Assembly (NCBI GenBank): GCA_004213215.1
Contig: SHAO01000006.1
Span: 1 to 35,449 of the forward strand
Reading direction: 5' to 3'
From: Candidatus Pelagibacterales bacterium
Lineage (GTDB): Bacteria; Pseudomonadota; Alphaproteobacteria; Pelagibacterales; Pelagibacteraceae
DNA length: 35,449 nt
Shown: piece after piece, positions 27,786-35,449 of the stretch
Layout: every line of letters begins with the position of its first letter
How positions within the stretch are numbered: position 1 is the first letter of the stretch
The notes under the pieces: model-generated
What the model saw: only the letters and a program-made list of their open reading frames with translations
Database searches by the model: none
What the model was told of the DNA's origin: nothing
Translations under genes and position numbers: made by a program

Positions 27786-29171
27786 TTAAGATGCCGCTTG
27801 AATAATATTCTTTGAATATTGGGAATTTTTCTTAATTTCATCTGAAATTAAAAAAGCTAATTCTAAAGCTTGACTTGCATTAAGTCTAGGATCGCAATGA
27901 GTATGATATCTATGAGACAAATCTTTATCAGATATTTTTTGTGCTCCACCTGTACACTCTGTTACATTTTGCCCAGTCATTTCTATATGAAGGCCTCCAG
28001 CAAAACTACCTTCGGATTGATGGACAGCAAATACGTTTTTAACTTCTCTAACTACATTATTAAAAGGTCTAGTTTTAAATCCGGTTGCTGATTTTATTGT
28101 ATTACCATGCATTGGATCGCACGACCAAACAATGTTTAGTCCTTCTTTTTTAATAGCTCTGATTAATTTTGGCAAAAATTTTCCAACATTATCATGCCCA
28201 AATCTTGAAATTAATACAATTTTACCTTTTTCATTTTTTGGATTTATTACATTGCAAATTTTTACAATTTCATCTGGTTTAGATGTAGGACCACATTTTA
28301 TTCCAATTGGGTTTTCTATACCACGGCAAAACTCAACGTGACCTCCATCAAGTTGTCGTGTTCTATCACCAATCCATACGAAATGAGCAGAAGTATCGTG
28401 ATATTCACCTGTTGTTGAATCTACTCTTGTCATTGTCTGCTCAAAAGGGAGCAGAAGAGCTTCGTGTGAAGTCCAAAAATTTACTGTTTTTAATCTTCTA
28501 TTAAAATCTGAATTAATTCCACATGCATCTATGAAGGCTAACGCATCTGCAATTTTATCTTCGAGTTCTTTAAACTTTTTATCTTGCTGTGTTTTTTTAA
28601 TAAATCCTAAATTCCAAGTATGAACCTTTTTTAAATCTGCAAAACCGCCATGAGAAAATGCTCTTATGAGATTTAAAGTAGAAGCTGACTGTGAATAAGC
28701 TTTAAATAATCTTTTAGGATCAGGTATTCTGGCTTTTTCACTAAACTCAATTCCATTAATATTATCTCCTAGATAAGTTGGTAATTCTTTACCATCTTTA
28801 ACCTCAATAGGTGAGCTTCTTGGTTTTGAAAATTGTCCTGCAATTCTTCCTAGCTTAACAACTGGTAATGATGCCGAGTAAGTAAGAACTAATGACATCT
28901 GTAACATTAGTTTAAAAGTATCTCTAATATTATCAGGATGAAACTCGGCAAAACTTTCAGCACAATCACCTCCTTGAAGTAAAAAAGCCTTTCCATCAAC
29001 AACATTTGCTAGTTGTTGTCTTAAGTGTCTCGTTTCGCCAGCAAAAACTAACGGGGGAAATTTTTTGAGTTTTCCAAGAACCATTTCCAATTCTTTTTTA
29101 TCTGGGTACTCAGGAATATGTTTTACTGGATAGTTTCTCCAGCTATTTAAAGTCCATTTTTTCATTTTCAA
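27786..29171 (-). CDS. 3-deoxy-7-phosphoheptulonate synthase, class II
   Basis: 461 aa; FAGETRHLRQQLANVVDGKAFLLQGGDCAESF, RIAGQFSKPRSSP, HFVWIGDRTRQLDGGHVEF, CDPMHGNT, THCDPRLNASQALELAF. Start may be 29165. Confidence 0.95.
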   Translation of the reverse strand: MKMKKWTLNSWRNYPVKHIPEYPDKKELEMVLGKLKKFPPLVFAGETRHLRQQLANVVDGKAFLLQGGDCAESFAEFHPDNIRDTFKLMLQMSLVLTYSASLPVVKLGRIAGQFSKPRSSPIEVKDGKELPTYLGDNINGIEFSEKARIPDPKRLFKAYSQSASTLNLIRAFSHGGFADLKKVHTWNLGFIKKTQQDKKFKELEDKIADALAFIDACGINSDFNRRLKTVNFWTSHEALLLPFEQTMTRVDSTTGEYHDTSAHFVWIGDRTRQLDGGHVEFCRGIENPIGIKCGPTSKPDEIVKICNVINPKNEKGKIVLISRFGHDNVGKFLPKLIRAIKKEGLNIVWSCDPMHGNTIKSATGFKTRPFNNVVREVKNVFAVHQSEGSFAGGLHIEMTGQNVTECTGGAQKISDKDLSHRYHTHCDPRLNASQALELAFLISDEIKKNSQYSKNIIQAAS

Positions 29172-29243
29172 CCTAAGGTATATATATTCTATACTGGGAT
29201 AAAAACCAAGATTGAATATATTTTTAATTTTTAAGAGTGTTTG

Positions 29244-31061
29244 TTATTCAACAGTTACTGATTTAGCTAAATTTCTAGGCTTATCTACATCATGATTTTT
29301 AAGTGAAGCAACATAATATGCTAACAATTGTAAAGGTATGGTCATAAGAAACGGCATCAAATAATCATCTGTCTGGGGAACCTCAAGTGTAAACCTTATA
29401 TTTTCACTAATAATATTATTATTTTTGTTAGATATTAAGATTACTTTACCACCTCTAGCTATAACCTCTTGCATGTTAGAAATTGTTTTTTCAAAATATC
29501 TGTCATTAGGAGCTAAAATTACAACAGGCAAGCCTTCTTCAATTAAAGCTAATGGTCCATGTTTCATTTCACCTGCAGGATAACCTTCCGCATGTAAATA
29601 AGATAATTCTTTAAGTTTTAATGCCCCTTCTAATGCAATCGGGAATGATAAGCCTCTACCTAAAAAAATTGCTCCTTTTGTTGATAAAAAATCTTTTGCA
29701 ATAATTTGAACCTCATCCTGACATTTTAAAGTTTTTTTAATTAAATCTGGTAGCTTTTTAAGTTTATCAATTTTTTTAATATATGTATTTTCATTTATTT
29801 CTTTTCTAATTTGAGAAATTTTAATTGCTAGTATAAAAAGTACTAACAACTGACCAGTAAAAGCTTTGGTAGAAGCAACTCCAATTTCTGGTCCAGCATG
29901 AATAGGTAAAACAAAATCTGAAAGTCTAGCAATTGAACTTTCTACTGTATTAACTATTGAGCAAGTTTTAACATTATTTTTTTTACACATATCTAGTGCA
30001 GCAAATGTATCTGCTGTCTCACCTGATTGAGATACAAAAATATACAAGTTTTTATTACTAAATTTAATTTTTCTATATCTGAATTCAGAAGCTACATCTG
30101 TTTCAACAGGAATATTTGAAAATTCTTCAAACCAATATTTTGCTGTAAGGCACGAATGATAAGCCGTTCCACAACCTATTAAAATTATTTTTTTTATTTC
30201 TTGCGGCTTAATAGGAAAGTTGTATAAATTAATATCTTTTCTTAGATGATCAATATATTCGTTAATACAATTTTTGGCAGTTTGGCTTTGCTCATTTATC
30301 TCTTTTGACATAAAATCTTTATAAGTTCCTTTGTCAGCAGTATTTTTATCATTTGAAAGTGTTAAAATTTCTTTATTAACTTTTTTATTATTAGAATTAT
30401 AAAATTCTATTTTATTTTGAGTTAATAAGCAGACATCTCCATCATCTAAATAGGTTATTTTATTAGTCATGGATTTTAATGCATAAGAATCTGATCCAAG
30501 ATAATTTTCGTCTGGCCCATATCCAACAGCTAGGGGACTTCCTCTTCTAGCACCTACCACAATATCTTTATATTTTTTAAAAATAATTCCAAGAGCAAAA
30601 CTACCATTTAGCTTTTCCAAAGTTTTATTAACTGCTTTTATTAAATCAAAATTTTTTAATAAATCTGTTAAAAGAAAAGTAATTACTTCAGTATCTGTTT
30701 GTGACTTAAATTTATATCCTTTTTTTTCTAAATCTTTTTTTAGTTCGCTAGAGTTTTCTATAATTCCATTGTGGACCACGGATACTTCTTCTGATGAATG
30801 GGGGTGTGCATTTACTTGACTTGGAACACCATGCGTTGCCCATCTAACGTGTCCGATTCCTAAAAATCCAGCAGATGGATTTTTAAATAATATCTTTTCA
30901 AGGCTATCTACTCTACCTGTGCATTTTTTTTCATCAATAAAACCATCTTTTATTGTGGCAATGCCGGCAGAATCGTAACCTCTATACTCAAGCTTTTTTA
31001 GAGATTGAATAATATTTGAGCTAACAGATTTATTACTAGCTATACCAATTATTCCACACAT
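29244..31061 (-). CDS. glmS: Glucosamine-6-phosphate synthase (isomerizing)
   Basis: 605 aa; MCGIIGIAS, LEYRGYDSAGIA, GHVRWATHG, SQSGETADTFAAL, ending KPRNLAKSVTVE. Confidence 0.97.
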   Translation of the reverse strand: MCGIIGIASNKSVSSNIIQSLKKLEYRGYDSAGIATIKDGFIDEKKCTGRVDSLEKILFKNPSAGFLGIGHVRWATHGVPSQVNAHPHSSEEVSVVHNGIIENSSELKKDLEKKGYKFKSQTDTEVITFLLTDLLKNFDLIKAVNKTLEKLNGSFALGIIFKKYKDIVVGARRGSPLAVGYGPDENYLGSDSYALKSMTNKITYLDDGDVCLLTQNKIEFYNSNNKKVNKEILTLSNDKNTADKGTYKDFMSKEINEQSQTAKNCINEYIDHLRKDINLYNFPIKPQEIKKIILIGCGTAYHSCLTAKYWFEEFSNIPVETDVASEFRYRKIKFSNKNLYIFVSQSGETADTFAALDMCKKNNVKTCSIVNTVESSIARLSDFVLPIHAGPEIGVASTKAFTGQLLVLFILAIKISQIRKEINENTYIKKIDKLKKLPDLIKKTLKCQDEVQIIAKDFLSTKGAIFLGRGLSFPIALEGALKLKELSYLHAEGYPAGEMKHGPLALIEEGLPVVILAPNDRYFEKTISNMQEVIARGGKVILISNKNNNIISENIRFTLEVPQTDDYLMPFLMTIPLQLLAYYVASLKNHDVDKPRNLAKSVTVE

Positions 31062-31699
31062 TATTTTTTCCTATAATTTTTTATTTCTATTTGATTTGAT
31101 CTACTCAAAGATAAAGATTTATCTTTAACATTTTTTGTTAAAGTTGAGCCGGCTCCTATTATTGCGTTCTTTCCGATCTTTATTGGAGCTACTAAAGCAG
31201 TATTAGAACCCACGAATGTGTTATCTAATATATTAGTTTTATTTTTTTTCTTACCATCATAATTACAGGTAATCGTTCCTGCTCCAATGTTAACATTTTT
31301 TCCAATCGAAGCATCGCCTACATAGGATAAATGGTTAATTTTAGAATTTTTTCCTACTTTACTTTTTTTTATCTCTACAAAATTTCCTATTCTAGAACCT
31401 TTAGAAAGAAAAGATCCTGGTCTTATTCTTGAAAAAGGTCCTACAGCAACATTGGATTCCAAAGTAGCATTTTCGATATGAGTGAAGGGCAAAATTTCCA
31501 CATTATCTCCAATTTTTGTTTTTTTTCCAATTACAACAAATTGGTTAATAACAACATTTTTTCCAAATTTTGTATCACTAGACAAAAAAACAGTTTCGGG
31601 TGATTTGATGGTTACTCCTTTACGCATTGCTTTATTACGCAATTTGTCTTGATTATTTTTTTCAATTAAAGCTATTTTCTTTTTGTTTATTGATGTCAT
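31061..31699 (-). CDS. GlmU acetyltransferase (left-handed beta-helix) domain protein lacking the N-terminal uridyltransferase domain
   Basis: 212 aa; RNKAMRKGVTIKSPETVFLSSDTKFGKNVVI is equivalent to the GlmU inter-domain region, followed by hexapeptide repeats and GAGTITCNYDG...FVGSNTALVAPIKIG. Confidence 0.9.
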   Translation of the reverse strand: MTSINKKKIALIEKNNQDKLRNKAMRKGVTIKSPETVFLSSDTKFGKNVVINQFVVIGKKTKIGDNVEILPFTHIENATLESNVAVGPFSRIRPGSFLSKGSRIGNFVEIKKSKVGKNSKINHLSYVGDASIGKNVNIGAGTITCNYDGKKKNKTNILDNTFVGSNTALVAPIKIGKNAIIGAGSTLTKNVKDKSLSLSRSNQIEIKNYRKK

Positions 31700-31770
31700 T
31701 AAGATTTCTCTTTACATTAATATTAACTTTGTAATAACTCACAAAATATTTCTTAATAATACTTATTAAA

Positions 31771-32463
31771 ATGAGTCAAAAATTTACTGTTTTATTTGAT
31801 CTAGATGGGACTTTGGTAGATACAGCACCAGATTTAATGATTGCACATAATTATGTAATGAAAAAATTTGGTTACAAAGAAAGAGAATACTCTGACATAA
31901 AAAAACTTGCTGGTAGAGGTACAAAAGTAATGCTGGAAAAATCAATACATACAATTGCTGAAATGAGTGGAAAGATAAAAAAGGTAGATGAAAAAATAGA
32001 AGAAGAAATGGCAAAAGAGTTTATTAATTTTTACAGTAAGAATATAAATAAAGAAAGCAAATTAATTACAGGAACTTTAGATTTTTTAAATTGGTGTAAA
32101 AATAATTCTATCTCTATGGCAGTTTGCACTAATAAACAAGAACACTTATCAATTGATTTATTAAAAAAAATTAAGATTTACCATTTTTTTGATTATGTTG
32201 CGGGTGGGAATACTTTCGATTTTAATAAACCTAACCCTAAACACTTAACAAATACAATAGAAATTATTGGTGGCGACATTAAAAAAACTATTATGATTGG
32301 TGATAGTGAAACAGATTCTGGGGCTGCTAAAGCAGCACATATACCTTTTGTTTTAATTGAAGGTGGTTATACTGAAAAAAAAGTAAATCAAATTTATCAT
32401 AATCACCTAGTAAAAAATTTTGTAGGATTAGAAAAAATTATAAAAAAATATATTAATGATTGA
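31771..32463 (+). CDS. gph: HAD-superfamily phosphatase, phosphoglycolate phosphatase-like
   Basis: 230 aa; VLFDLDGTLVDTAPDL, CTNKQ, KPNPKHL, MIGDSETDSGAAKAA. Confidence 0.85.
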   Translation: MSQKFTVLFDLDGTLVDTAPDLMIAHNYVMKKFGYKEREYSDIKKLAGRGTKVMLEKSIHTIAEMSGKIKKVDEKIEEEMAKEFINFYSKNINKESKLITGTLDFLNWCKNNSISMAVCTNKQEHLSIDLLKKIKIYHFFDYVAGGNTFDFNKPNPKHLTNTIEIIGGDIKKTIMIGDSETDSGAAKAAHIPFVLIEGGYTEKKVNQIYHNHLVKNFVGLEKIIKKYIND

Positions 32464-33055
32464 GTTTAAACTTTTTTTTGCACTTGTAAGCTATTATTTT
32501 GTAATGTTTGCCACTCCGGGTCCAAACAATGCTATGTTAACAGCTTCTGGTATAAAGTTTGGTTTTAAAAGAACCTTGCCTCATGCGTTTGGTATTCCTT
32601 TTGGACACATTGTCCAAATAACTTTAGTTTGTTTTGGATTAGGTGCTTTATTTCAGAAATATCCATCTATTCAATTTTATCTTAAATGGATTTGTTTTTT
32701 TTATCTAATCTATCTTGGATGGAAAATTTTTGGATCTTTATCAAGCAATGAAAAAGAAACTGGCAGACCATTAAAATTTTATGAAGCTGCATTATTTCAA
32801 TTTATTAATCCCAAAGCCTGGGTTGTTGCGTTAACGGCAGCTACAGCTTTTTTTCCAAATGAGGAAAATTTTATTGTTGCTACAATTTTTGTTGCTGGAA
32901 CCGCGCCATTTGTTTGTTTCCCTTCTATTTGTATATGGGCTCTTTTTGGCTCATCTATTAAATTAATAATAAAAAATGTAAAAGCTAAAAAAATTATAGA
33001 ATATTTATTAGCTATATTATTAGTTATTACTGCTGTTATAATAGTTATTAATTAG
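32456..33055 (+). CDS. LysE/RhtB family amino-acid exporter
   Basis: 199 aa hydrophobic; FATPGPNNAMLTASGIKFGFKRTLPHAFGIPFG, FQFINPKAWVVALTA. Confidence 0.9.
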   Translation: MIEFKLFFALVSYYFVMFATPGPNNAMLTASGIKFGFKRTLPHAFGIPFGHIVQITLVCFGLGALFQKYPSIQFYLKWICFFYLIYLGWKIFGSLSSNEKETGRPLKFYEAALFQFINPKAWVVALTAATAFFPNEENFIVATIFVAGTAPFVCFPSICIWALFGSSIKLIIKNVKAKKIIEYLLAILLVITAVIIVIN

Positions 33056-33065
33056 TTTTTATGTT

Positions 33066-33962
33066 ATGCATTTTACAAAAAAGAAAATATTTGAAAAAAG
33101 GATTGAATTAAAAAATAAATTAAGCAAACAAAAAATTTTACGATTTCCTGGTGCTTACAATCCACTCACAGCAAAATTAATAACAAAAATTGGTTTTGAT
33201 GGTATTTATATTTCGGGAGGAGTTATGTCAAATGATTTAGGTATCCCTGATATTGGTTTAACCACATTAAAAGAAGTTAGTTATAGAGCTAATCAAATAG
33301 CTAGAGTTACAGATTTACCCTCCATTGTTGATGCTGATACTGGTTTTAATAATTGTTCTAAAACAATTGAAAAATTTGAAAGTCTTGGACTATCCGCTTG
33401 TCATATAGAAGATCAAATTGATGAAAAAAGATGTGGTCATCTTGATAATAAAGAAATTGTACCTACAAATGATATGGTTAAAAAAATAAAAACCTGTGTA
33501 AATTCTAGGAAAGATAAAAATTTTTTAATAATAGCAAGAACGGATGCTAATACAGTTGAAGGATTAAATAAAACTATTGAAAGAGTTAAAGCTTATGAAA
33601 ATGCTGGCGCTGACATTATTTTCCCTGAAGCCATGAAAGATGAAAAAGAATTTGAACAAATTAGAAAAAACTCAAGGGTAAGTTTATTAGCTAATATGAC
33701 TGAATTTGGTAAATCAAAAATTTTATCAACGACTCAATTAGAAAATTTAGGTTATAGCATTGTTATATATCCAGTAACTACACAAAGATTAGCAATGAAA
33801 AGTGTTGAGGATGGGTTAAAGGTCATTTTTGAGGATGGACATCAAAATAATATTATCGATAAAATGCAAAGTCGAAAAAAACTTTATGAATTAGTAGAAT
33901 ATGAAAAGTATAACAGACCAGATAAAAAAATTACTGATTTCAAAACTGATGGTCATGAATAA
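33066..33962 (+). CDS. prpB: 2-methylisocitrate lyase
   Basis: 298 aa; RFPGAYNPLTAKLITKIGFDGIYISGGVMS, DADTGFNN, HIEDQIDEKRCGHLDNKEIV, IARTDAN. Confidence 0.92.
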   Translation: MHFTKKKIFEKRIELKNKLSKQKILRFPGAYNPLTAKLITKIGFDGIYISGGVMSNDLGIPDIGLTTLKEVSYRANQIARVTDLPSIVDADTGFNNCSKTIEKFESLGLSACHIEDQIDEKRCGHLDNKEIVPTNDMVKKIKTCVNSRKDKNFLIIARTDANTVEGLNKTIERVKAYENAGADIIFPEAMKDEKEFEQIRKNSRVSLLANMTEFGKSKILSTTQLENLGYSIVIYPVTTQRLAMKSVEDGLKVIFEDGHQNNIIDKMQSRKKLYELVEYEKYNRPDKKITDFKTDGHE

Positions 33963-33965
33963 TTT

Positions 33966-35090
33966 ATGAGCGATGATATAAAAAAAGGACTATTAGGAAT
34001 AGTTGTAGACGAAACGACTATTTCACAAGTAATGCCTGACATAAACTCGCTGACTTATAGAGGGTATGCTGTACAAGAATTGTGTGAAAAGTGTAATTTT
34101 GAAGAGGTTGCTTATCTAATACTAAATAAGGAACTCCCTAACAAAAATAAATTAAAAAAATTTAAAAAAGAATTAGAGCAAAATAGAAATATCACGATAA
34201 ACCTTAAAGAAATTGTAAAACATATGCCTAAAAAAGCACATCCAATGGATGTAGCAAGGACAGCAGTCAGTGTTATGGGGCTTGAAGATAAAGAAGCAAA
34301 TAACAATTCTCAGGCAGCAAATATGAAAAAAGCAGTAAAAATATTTGCAAAAACACCGACTGCGATAGCTGCTTTTTTTAGAGCTAGAAAAGGTAAAAAT
34401 ATAATATCACCAAAAAAAGGTTTAAGTTTTTCAGAAAATTTTTTTTACATGTGTTTTGGAAAAGTGCCTAGTAAAGAAATTATAAAGGCTTTTGATGTTT
34501 CGTTAATTCTCTATGCTGAACATAGTTTTAATGTATCAACTTTTACAGCAAGAACAATTACAAGTAGTTTATCAGATATCTATAGTGCTATTACTGGAGC
34601 CATAGGAAGTTTAAAAGGTCCTTTACATGGAGGAGCTAATGAAGAAGTAATGAACATGATGAACAAAATTAAAAAACCTGAAAATGCTTTAAAATGGATA
34701 AATAAAGCTCTTGATAACAAAGATGTTGTAATGGGCTTTGGTCACAGAGTTTATAAAAAAGGAGACTCTAGAGTTCCAACTATGGAAAAATATTTTAAAA
34801 AAGTTTCAGAAATAAAAAATGATAAGAAGTTTTATAAAATTTATGACACTGTTAAAAATGTAATGATTAATAGAAAGGATATTCATCCTAATGTTGATTA
34901 TCCAACAGGGCCCACATATCATCTTATGGGATTTGATACTGACTTTTTTACACCTATATTTGTTTTATCACGTATAACTGGTTGGTCTGCGCATATTATG
35001 GAACAACATGCGGCTAACAAACTTATTAGACCATTATCTAAATACAGTGGAGAGAAGCACCGTAAAGTAATGCTTCTCAACCAAAGATAA
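33966..35090 (+). CDS. prpC: 2-methylcitrate synthase / citrate synthase family
   Basis: 374 aa; KGLLGIVVDETTISQVMPDINSLTYRGYAVQELC, LYAEHSFNVSTFTAR, GPLHGGANEEVM, GFGHRVYKKGDSRVP. Next to prpB. Confidence 0.92.
   Translation: MSDDIKKGLLGIVVDETTISQVMPDINSLTYRGYAVQELCEKCNFEEVAYLILNKELPNKNKLKKFKKELEQNRNITINLKEIVKHMPKKAHPMDVARTAVSVMGLEDKEANNNSQAANMKKAVKIFAKTPTAIAAFFRARKGKNIISPKKGLSFSENFFYMCFGKVPSKEIIKAFDVSLILYAEHSFNVSTFTARTITSSLSDIYSAITGAIGSLKGPLHGGANEEVMNMMNKIKKPENALKWINKALDNKDVVMGFGHRVYKKGDSRVPTMEKYFKKVSEIKNDKKFYKIYDTVKNVMINRKDIHPNVDYPTGPTYHLMGFDTDFFTPIFVLSRITGWSAHIMEQHAANKLIRPLSKYSGEKHRKVMLLNQR
35052..35078. terminator. Hairpin at the 3' end of prpC, possible (bi-directional) terminator between convergent genes
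   Basis: GAGAAGCA - CCGTAAAGTAA - TGCTTCTC perfect 8-bp inverted repeat. No clear U-tract on either strand. Confidence 0.35.
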
Positions 35091-35094
35091 AAAA

Positions 35095-35418
35095 TTATTT
35101 TCCTGGACCTTTATATGCTGCTGCAATTTTTGCAGCGTTTGCTGCAACTTCATTAATGTTAATTGCTTCACAAACTGCAATATCGCAAAGAGCACCACTA
35201 GCTTCCGTTGCCATTTTAACGCCAGCGCCTTGTGCAAAAGTTCCTTCAAATACTGCTAAGAAATCATAAGGTCCTCTTAAACCAGTATATGAAACTAATT
35301 TAGCTCCAACAGCTTCAGCTGCGGTTCGAGCTGCTTGAGCTCTATCTGATTTTGGATCTTTGCAGAAACCTTGATACCCTTGAGCAGTATATTTACCCAA
35401 TGCATAAAATGTTGCCAT
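35095..35418 (-). CDS. GYD-domain protein
   Basis: MATFYALGKYTAQGYQGFCKDPKSDRAQAARTAAEAVGAKLVSYTGLRGPYDFLAVFEG matches the GYD family pattern. ATG at 35418 is preceded by AAAGGAGGTCTT (strong SD). Confidence 0.85.
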   Translation of the reverse strand: MATFYALGKYTAQGYQGFCKDPKSDRAQAARTAAEAVGAKLVSYTGLRGPYDFLAVFEGTFAQGAGVKMATEASGALCDIAVCEAININEVAANAAKIAAAYKGPGK

Positions 35419-35449
35419 AAGACCTCCTTTCAAGAGATTAGTTTACTAA

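Noticed and set aside
31700-31770. Possible glmS-type ribozyme or riboswitch near the glmU/glmS transcription start
   Set aside because: The glmU-glmS junction overlaps with no leader, and the ~70-bp region upstream of glmU is too short and lacks recognisable conserved structure.
35034-35249. 71-aa minus-strand ORF overlapping prpC and the GYD gene
   Set aside because: Low-complexity frame-shifted reading of the GYD gene, which has family motifs and a strong SD in the other frame.
1-35449. CRISPR array, prophage, transposase, integrase or toxin-antitoxin system
   Set aside because: No regularly spaced repeats and no ORF with recognisable phage, transposase, integrase or TA motifs. The island call rests only on the nadK duplication and gene content.

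Overview
This is a gene-dense, AT-rich bacterial window. Its gene content and streamlined layout look like a marine alphaproteobacterium, plausibly Pelagibacterales/SAR11 (inference; no taxonomic search was possible). Right of about 11.4 kb it is mostly housekeeping: tRNA-Leu(UAA), nadK, a cinA-like gene, sfsA, map, purB-purC-purS-purQ-purL, bolA, grxD, rpsD, trmJ-like, cimA, cysS, nadE, class II DAHP synthase, glmS, a GlmU acetyltransferase-domain protein, gph-like, LysE/RhtB, prpB, prpC and a GYD-domain protein. The left 11 kb is accessory. Positions 1-3.6 kb carry an acyl-activating/ACP/thioesterase/AAC(3)-like group plus a B12-binding/radical-SAM protein whose domain order appears circularly permuted. 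Positions 3.9-10.7 kb carry a seven-gene catabolic-looking cassette: MetX-like hydrolase, glutamine-synthetase-like ligase, EutQ-like cupin, glyoxalase/VOC, two divergent Rieske oxygenases and a D-2-hydroxyacid dehydrogenase. This cassette is bracketed by the 3' end of intact nadK and a divergent, orphan ~183-bp copy of the nadK 3' end in the same orientation. I read that as the footprint of an island insertion. The three strongest leads are the nadK-bracketed GS-like/Rieske island, the permuted B12-radical SAM protein, and the GlmU lacking its N-terminal uridyltransferase domain.
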